Shown here in pieces: positions 60,015 to 64,000 of a DNA stretch of 64,000 nt. The stretch comes from G965215145 sp965215145. Lineage in GTDB: Bacteria > Bacteroidota > Rhodothermia > Rhodothermales > JANQRZ01. The notes under the pieces are model-generated. The model worked only from the letters and a program-made list of their open reading frames with translations. It was not told the origin of the DNA and searched no databases. Position 1 is the first letter of the stretch, and the number at the start of each line of letters is the position of its first letter. Where the stretch lies: positions 62,001 to 126,000 of the forward strand of contig OZ244038.1 in assembly GCA_965215145.1 (NCBI GenBank). Reading direction: 5' to 3'. The position numbers were made by a program, and so were the translations under genes.

Positions 60015-60094
60015 CCGGTTTCACGTGAAGCCCCCGGACCCGGCGGCGGGCCGAGCCGTTTGCGCTCTCCCCTCTCCCCGTCTCGATCTCCTCC

Positions 60095-63000
60095 GTGGTC
60101 CTCGACACCATCCGCGCTCGCTTCGCCGAGGCGCCATTCGCCCATCAGTTCCGTGCCGAAGCCCAGCGCCTCCGCCCCGGCGGGGCGCTCCGCCTGAAGA
60201 ACACCGTCGGCTCGACGCCCGCCTTTGCGATCACCGAAGCCCATGAGGCGCGGGGCGGGATGCTGCTCTGCCTGCTCGCCGAGGCCGAGTCGGCGGAGTA
60301 CCTCCGCAGCGACCTCGAACAGCTCCTCGACGGGGGCGAGGTCCTGATCTTCCCCCCGACGGGCCAGGCGCCGTACGACCGCGAGCGGGTCGCCGAGAGC
60401 GCCGCGCTGATCCAGCGGGCCGACGTGCTCGGGCGCCTGCAAGAGGGGTTCGGGGGGATCGTGGTGGCGAGCGTGGACGCGCTCGCGGAGCTGACGCCGC
60501 CGCCGGAGACGGTCGAGACGGAGACGCTCACGGTGCGCACCGGCGACGAGGTCGGGCCGGAGGCGCTGATGGCGCGGTTCGTCGAGCAGGGGTTCGAGGC
60601 GGTCGAGTTCGTCGAGAACCCCGGTGAGGTGGCGCTCCGCGGCGGCATCCTCGACGTGTACCCCTTCGCCGGGGACTACCCCGTGCGGATCGAGTTCTTC
60701 GGCGACGAGGTGGACTCGCTGCGGGAGTTCGACCCGCAGTCGCAGCGGTCCGTGAGCCGGCTCACGCAGGCCCGCATCGTCCCCAACCTCGAAGGGGAGG
60801 CCTACGCCGAGGGCGAGCACGTCGCGCTGCTCGACTACCTCCCGGAGGAAACGCCCGTCGCGCTATTCGACGCGCTGCGGCTGGAGGAGCACGCGCAGGC
60901 GCTGTTCGAGAAGGCTAGTGCTGCCCATGCCGCGCTCGACGACGCCGACGAGCTTCCCGCGCCTGAGCGGCTGTTCCTCACCGGCACCGGCCTGACCGAC
61001 CGGCTAGGCCGCTTCCCCCGGCTCCTGTTCGGGACGTTCTCGTCGGACGAGGGCGAGATCATTGAGCTGGTGGCGAAGCCGCAGCCACCGTTCAACTCCG
61101 ACATCCGCGGCCTCCGCCAGCACCTCGCCGAGATCAAGCGGCGCGGCTTCGACGCCTTCATCCTCTGCGACAGCCCGAGCCAGCGGAGCCGCCTGAATGA
61201 GTTGCTGGCCCCTGACGAGACCCAGGAACCCGACGCCCGCCTCGCTGTCGAGAGCCTGCACGAGGGGTTCATCCTCCCCGAGGAGAAGCTGGCCGTCTAC
61301 ACCGACCACCAGGTCTTCAACCGCTACCACCGCCCGACGGCCCGGAAGCGACGCGCCAAGGGCGGCCTCTCGCTGCGCGACCTCCAGGGCCTCACCCCCG
61401 GCGACTTCGTCGTTCACGTGGACCACGGGATCGGGAAGTACGCCGGGCTCCACAAGATCCGCGTCCGCGACGTGGTACAGGAGGCGGTCAAGCTCCGGTT
61501 CCTCGGCGGCGACGAGCTGTTCGTCAACGTCGGCGCGCTGCACCGGCTCCACAAGTACACCGGCAAGGAGGGCCACCAGCCGCGGCTGACGAAGCTCGGC
61601 TCGGGGCAGTGGGAGCGCGCGAAGGGGAAGGCCAAGAAGCGCGTCAAGGACCTCGCCCGCGACCTGATCGCGCTCTACGCCCGCCGGAAGGAGTCGCGGG
61701 GGTTCGCCTTCCAGCCGGACTCGACGTGGCAGCACGAGATGGAGGCGAGCTTCCGCTACGAGGACACCCCGGACCAGGCCACCGCCGCCGCCGCCGTCAA
61801 GGACGACATGGAGCAGCCGACGCCGATGGACCGGCTCGTCTGCGGCGACGTCGGGTTCGGGAAGACGGAGGTCGCCGTGCGCGCGGCGTTCAAGGCCGTC
61901 CAGGACGGGAAGCAGGTCGCCGTCCTCGTCCCGACGACGATCCTCGCGCTCCAGCACTACGAGACGTTCAGCCAGCGCCTCGCCCGCTACCCCGTCCGCA
62001 TCGCGCAACTCTCCCGGTTCGTCCCACCCGACGAGCAGAAGCAAGCGCTCGCCGCGCTCGCCGCCGGCGAGGTCGACATCGTGATCGGGACGCAGCGGCT
62101 CGCGGGGAAGAAGGTCAACTTCAAGGACCTCGGGCTACTCATCATCGACGAGGAGCAGCGGTTCGGGGTGGCCGTCAAGGAGCGGCTGCGGAAGATGCGC
62201 GCCGAGGTCGACACCCTCACGCTGACCGCCACGCCGATCCCGCGGACGCTCCAGTTCTCGCTCCTCGGCGTCCGCGACCTCTCGACCATCGAAACCCCGC
62301 CGCCGAACCGGCAGCCGGTCCAGACCGAGATCCACACGTTCGACCGGGAGCTCATCCGCGACGCCGTCCTCTACGAGGTCAACCGCGGCGGGCAGGTCTT
62401 CTTCGTCCACAACCGCGTCCAGACCATCGACGAGATGGCGGCCACGCTGCGGGCGCTCGTCCCCGACGTCCGGTTCCGCGTCGGCCACGGGCAGATGAAG
62501 GCGGCCGACCTCGAGGCCGTGATGCACGGGTTCATCGAGGGGGAGTTCGACGTGCTCGTGTCCACGAACATCGTCGAGAGCGGGATCGACGTGGCGAACG
62601 CGAACACCATCATCATCAACCACGCCGAGCGGTTCGGCCTCGCCGACCTCCACCAGCTCCGGGGCCGCGTCGGGCGCAGCGACCGGAAGGCGTTCTGCTA
62701 CCTCCTCGTCCCGAGCGTCCACGCGCTGACGCGCGAGGCGCGGATGCGGCTCCAGGCCGTCGAGGAGTTCAGCGACCTCGGCAGCGGGTTCCAGATCGCC
62801 ATGCGCGACCTCGACATCCGCGGGGCCGGCGCGCTGCTGGGGGCGGAGCAGAGCGGGTTCATCCAGGACCTCGGCTACGAGACGTACCACAAGATCCTGG
62901 AGGAGGCCGTCCAGGAGCTGCGGCAGGAGGAGTTCTCGGACCTCTTCGGCGACCAGCCCCCGCCGAGGACGGAGAGCACGGTCGACGTCGAGACCGACGC

Positions 63001-63442
63001 CTTCATCCCGGCGACGTACGTCTCGAACAACACCGAGCGGATGAACCTCTACCGCCGCCTCGCCGACCTCGACGAGCCGGAGGCGCTGGCGCTGTTCCGG
63101 CAGGAGCTCGGCGACCGGTTCGGGCCGATCCCCCCGGAGGTGGACGCGCTGCTGACGGCGGCCGAGATGAAGCCGCTCGCCGAGGCGCTGCGGCTGCCGC
63201 GGGTGACGTTCAAGAACAGCCGGCTCTTCCTCCAATTCCCCCAGCCCGACGAGGATCCGGCGTTCTTCGACGCGGTGATGAACCCGCTCCTCGGCCGGCT
63301 CGAAGGGCTCGGCCGGCGGTACGTGCTGAAGGAGTCGAACCGGACGAAGCGGCTCCGGGCCATCGTGCAGGACGTGCCGGACCTCGCGGCGGCGCGCGCC
63401 GTGCTCCAGGCGCTCCAGCCCGCCGAGGCGCTGGCCGCATAA
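60095..63442 (+). CDS. mfd: Transcription-repair coupling factor Mfd
   Basis: ATP-dependent DNA translocase of 1115 residues that removes RNA polymerase stalled at lesions and recruits UvrA. N-terminal UvrB-like region (LRGGILDVYPFAGDYPVRIEFFGDEVDSL), an RNA polymerase-interacting CarD/RID domain (PGDFVVHVDHGIGKYAG), then the RecG-like motor: Walker A CGDVGFGKTEVA, Walker B LLIIDEEQRFG, TLTATPIPRTL, and late motifs FVHNRVQTID, NIVESGIDVANA and QLRGRVGRS. The TRCF C-terminal domain ends the protein. GTG start at 60095. Confidence 0.96.
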   Translation: MVLDTIRARFAEAPFAHQFRAEAQRLRPGGALRLKNTVGSTPAFAITEAHEARGGMLLCLLAEAESAEYLRSDLEQLLDGGEVLIFPPTGQAPYDRERVAESAALIQRADVLGRLQEGFGGIVVASVDALAELTPPPETVETETLTVRTGDEVGPEALMARFVEQGFEAVEFVENPGEVALRGGILDVYPFAGDYPVRIEFFGDEVDSLREFDPQSQRSVSRLTQARIVPNLEGEAYAEGEHVALLDYLPEETPVALFDALRLEEHAQALFEKASAAHAALDDADELPAPERLFLTGTGLTDRLGRFPRLLFGTFSSDEGEIIELVAKPQPPFNSDIRGLRQHLAEIKRRGFDAFILCDSPSQRSRLNELLAPDETQEPDARLAVESLHEGFILPEEKLAVYTDHQVFNRYHRPTARKRRAKGGLSLRDLQGLTPGDFVVHVDHGIGKYAGLHKIRVRDVVQEAVKLRFLGGDELFVNVGALHRLHKYTGKEGHQPRLTKLGSGQWERAKGKAKKRVKDLARDLIALYARRKESRGFAFQPDSTWQHEMEASFRYEDTPDQATAAAAVKDDMEQPTPMDRLVCGDVGFGKTEVAVRAAFKAVQDGKQVAVLVPTTILALQHYETFSQRLARYPVRIAQLSRFVPPDEQKQALAALAAGEVDIVIGTQRLAGKKVNFKDLGLLIIDEEQRFGVAVKERLRKMRAEVDTLTLTATPIPRTLQFSLLGVRDLSTIETPPPNRQPVQTEIHTFDRELIRDAVLYEVNRGGQVFFVHNRVQTIDEMAATLRALVPDVRFRVGHGQMKAADLEAVMHGFIEGEFDVLVSTNIVESGIDVANANTIIINHAERFGLADLHQLRGRVGRSDRKAFCYLLVPSVHALTREARMRLQAVEEFSDLGSGFQIAMRDLDIRGAGALLGAEQSGFIQDLGYETYHKILEEAVQELRQEEFSDLFGDQPPPRTESTVDVETDAFIPATYVSNNTERMNLYRRLADLDEPEALALFRQELGDRFGPIPPEVDALLTAAEMKPLAEALRLPRVTFKNSRLFLQFPQPDEDPAFFDAVMNPLLGRLEGLGRRYVLKESNRTKRLRAIVQDVPDLAAARAVLQALQPAEALAA

Positions 63443-63446
63443 ACAG

Positions 63447-63484
63447 CCGCGCGCCCCGGTGGCGGAACCGACCGGGGCGCGCGG
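63447..63484. terminator. Strong bidirectional hairpin between mfd and dodecin genes
   Basis: CCGCGCGCCCCGGT (63447-63460) and ACCGGGGCGCGCGG (63471-63484) form a perfect 14-bp stem around a 10-nt loop. It begins 5 nt after the mfd stop and ends 20 nt before the dodecin gene's end, a convergent junction. No U-tract on either side. Confidence 0.7.
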
Positions 63485-63503
63485 GGTGATGGGGGAGGAG
63501 CAG

Positions 63504-63707
63504 CTAGTCGTTGACGACGAAGGTGACCTTGCAGTGCGTGCGGAAGGTCTGCTTGCCGTCGTCGCCCACCTCGATCTCGAACGACTCAACCCAGACGTGC
63601 CGGACGTTTTTGACCGTCTTGCCGACTTCGCGGATCGCCGCCTGCGCGGCGTCGTCGAAGCTCTTGGTGGACTGCGAGGAGACCTCGATGGTCTTGGCGA
63701 TGGACAT
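63504..63707 (-). CDS. Dodecin-family flavin-storage protein
   Basis: Protein of 67 residues forming a twelve-subunit hollow shell in characterised homologues; it binds flavins. Matches the family in SIAKTIEVSSQSTKSFDDAAQAAI, the flavin-stacking Trp in VRHVWVESFEIEV (residue about 39) and the final HCKVTFVV. Single-domain length. Convergent with mfd; divergent from the methyltransferase at the right edge, 14 nt from its start. Confidence 0.93.
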   Translation of the reverse strand: MSIAKTIEVSSQSTKSFDDAAQAAIREVGKTVKNVRHVWVESFEIEVGDDGKQTFRTHCKVTFVVND

Positions 63708-63721
63708 GGTGCGAGGGGGTG

Positions 63722-64000
63722 ATGGGTAAATGGGGAAGGGACGAGGCCACAGCTGCGACCTCGGGCGGTATTACGGCGCGAGTCCGCGGGGAGGTCCGAC
63801 AGGGGTTCTACCACATCGCCTTCGCGTGGCTCCTCTCCCACGGCGAAGGGGCCGACCGCCGCGCCTATGGCGAGCGGAAGCGGGCGTTCCTCAGCGACCT
63901 CCGCGGCACCGTCGTGGATGTGGGCGCCGGGGCCGGGGTCAATCTCTCGTACCTCGATCCGGCGGTGCGCTACGTCGCCGTCGAGCCGAACGTGCATTTC
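63722..64000 (+). CDS. Class I SAM-dependent methyltransferase (C-terminus off the window)
   Basis: Only the first 93 codons are present. The start of a Rossmann methyltransferase is seen: GTVVDVGAGAGVNLSYL (motif I, about 62-78) then YVAVEPN, the acidic end of strand 2. A basic N-terminal stretch with FYHIAFAWLLSHGEGADRRAYGERKRAFL precedes it, as in UbiE/METTL7-like methyltransferases. The ATG at 63722 is 14 nt from the divergent dodecin start; the true start could lie a little downstream. Substrate not determinable from this fragment. Confidence 0.75.
   Translation, partial: MGKWGRDEATAATSGGITARVRGEVRQGFYHIAFAWLLSHGEGADRRAYGERKRAFLSDLRGTVVDVGAGAGVNLSYLDPAVRYVAVEPNVHF

Overview
The window reads as a chromosomal segment of a very GC-rich member of the Rhodothermota/Bacteroidota side of the tree (Salinibacter/Rhodothermus/Rubricoccus-like). 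This is an inference, not a database match. The support is: two secreted proteins ending in a type IX secretion C-terminal sorting domain; a division/cell-wall (dcw) cluster without murF between murE and mraY, as is usual in Bacteroidota; a meso-DAP type MurE (DNPR motif); and many GTG starts with little Shine-Dalgarno signal. Coding density is high. No tRNA, rRNA, CRISPR array, prophage or intact transposase was seen.

Layout. 1-6716 (minus): mraZ-rsmH-ftsL-ftsI-murE-mraY (mraY runs off the left edge). 6717-7025: a dense regulatory region with three MraZ-type boxes, a perfect DnaA box and two perfect GTGAA-N6-TTCAC palindromes, facing a divergent LexA-like gene whose product lacks the Ser/Lys self-cleavage dyad. 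7767-12369 (minus): ABC exporter pair with a NUDIX hydrolase and a small membrane protein, then pyrG. 12687-18468: a T9SS-sorted secreted protein with a terminator, otsA-otsB (trehalose), and a convergent GH15 enzyme. 18541-26241 (minus): a MITE-like element, two GT2 glycosyltransferases, a Uma2-family protein, gyrB, an unknown, a CBS protein and hflX. 26377-32149: an accessory stretch with a BatA-like VWA protein, MazEF, a second T9SS-sorted protein enclosed by long inverted repeats, and RelB/YafQ. 32148-36815: a flavin monooxygenase and uvrA. 36832-44757: a glycosyltransferase locus. 44754-52932: membrane and envelope genes (HTTM pair, integral membrane protein, CrtC/AttH-like lipocalin, RND exporter, DCC thiol protein, GNAT). 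52994-64000: MaoC hydratase, M48 lipoprotein protease, recF, a secreted TPR-CHAT protease translationally coupled to murQ, mfd, dodecin and the start of a methyltransferase.

The most interesting signals are: (1) the predicted non-cleavable LexA-like repressor and its two palindromes, sharing one intergenic region with the MraZ and DnaA sites that face the whole cell-division operon; (2) a repeat family (five copies, about 120-210 bp) that sits 2-13 nt after stop codons, two copies of which form an inverted pair around a secreted-protein gene and carry identically placed 22-24 nt insertions; (3) a second repeat family predicted to fold as a closed stem with two internal hairpins; and (4) the membrane-anchored CHAT protease coupled to a peptidoglycan-recycling enzyme. 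The genes are otherwise mostly housekeeping: wall synthesis and division, nucleotide supply, DNA repair (uvrA, recF, mfd), trehalose metabolism, and surface polysaccharide assembly.
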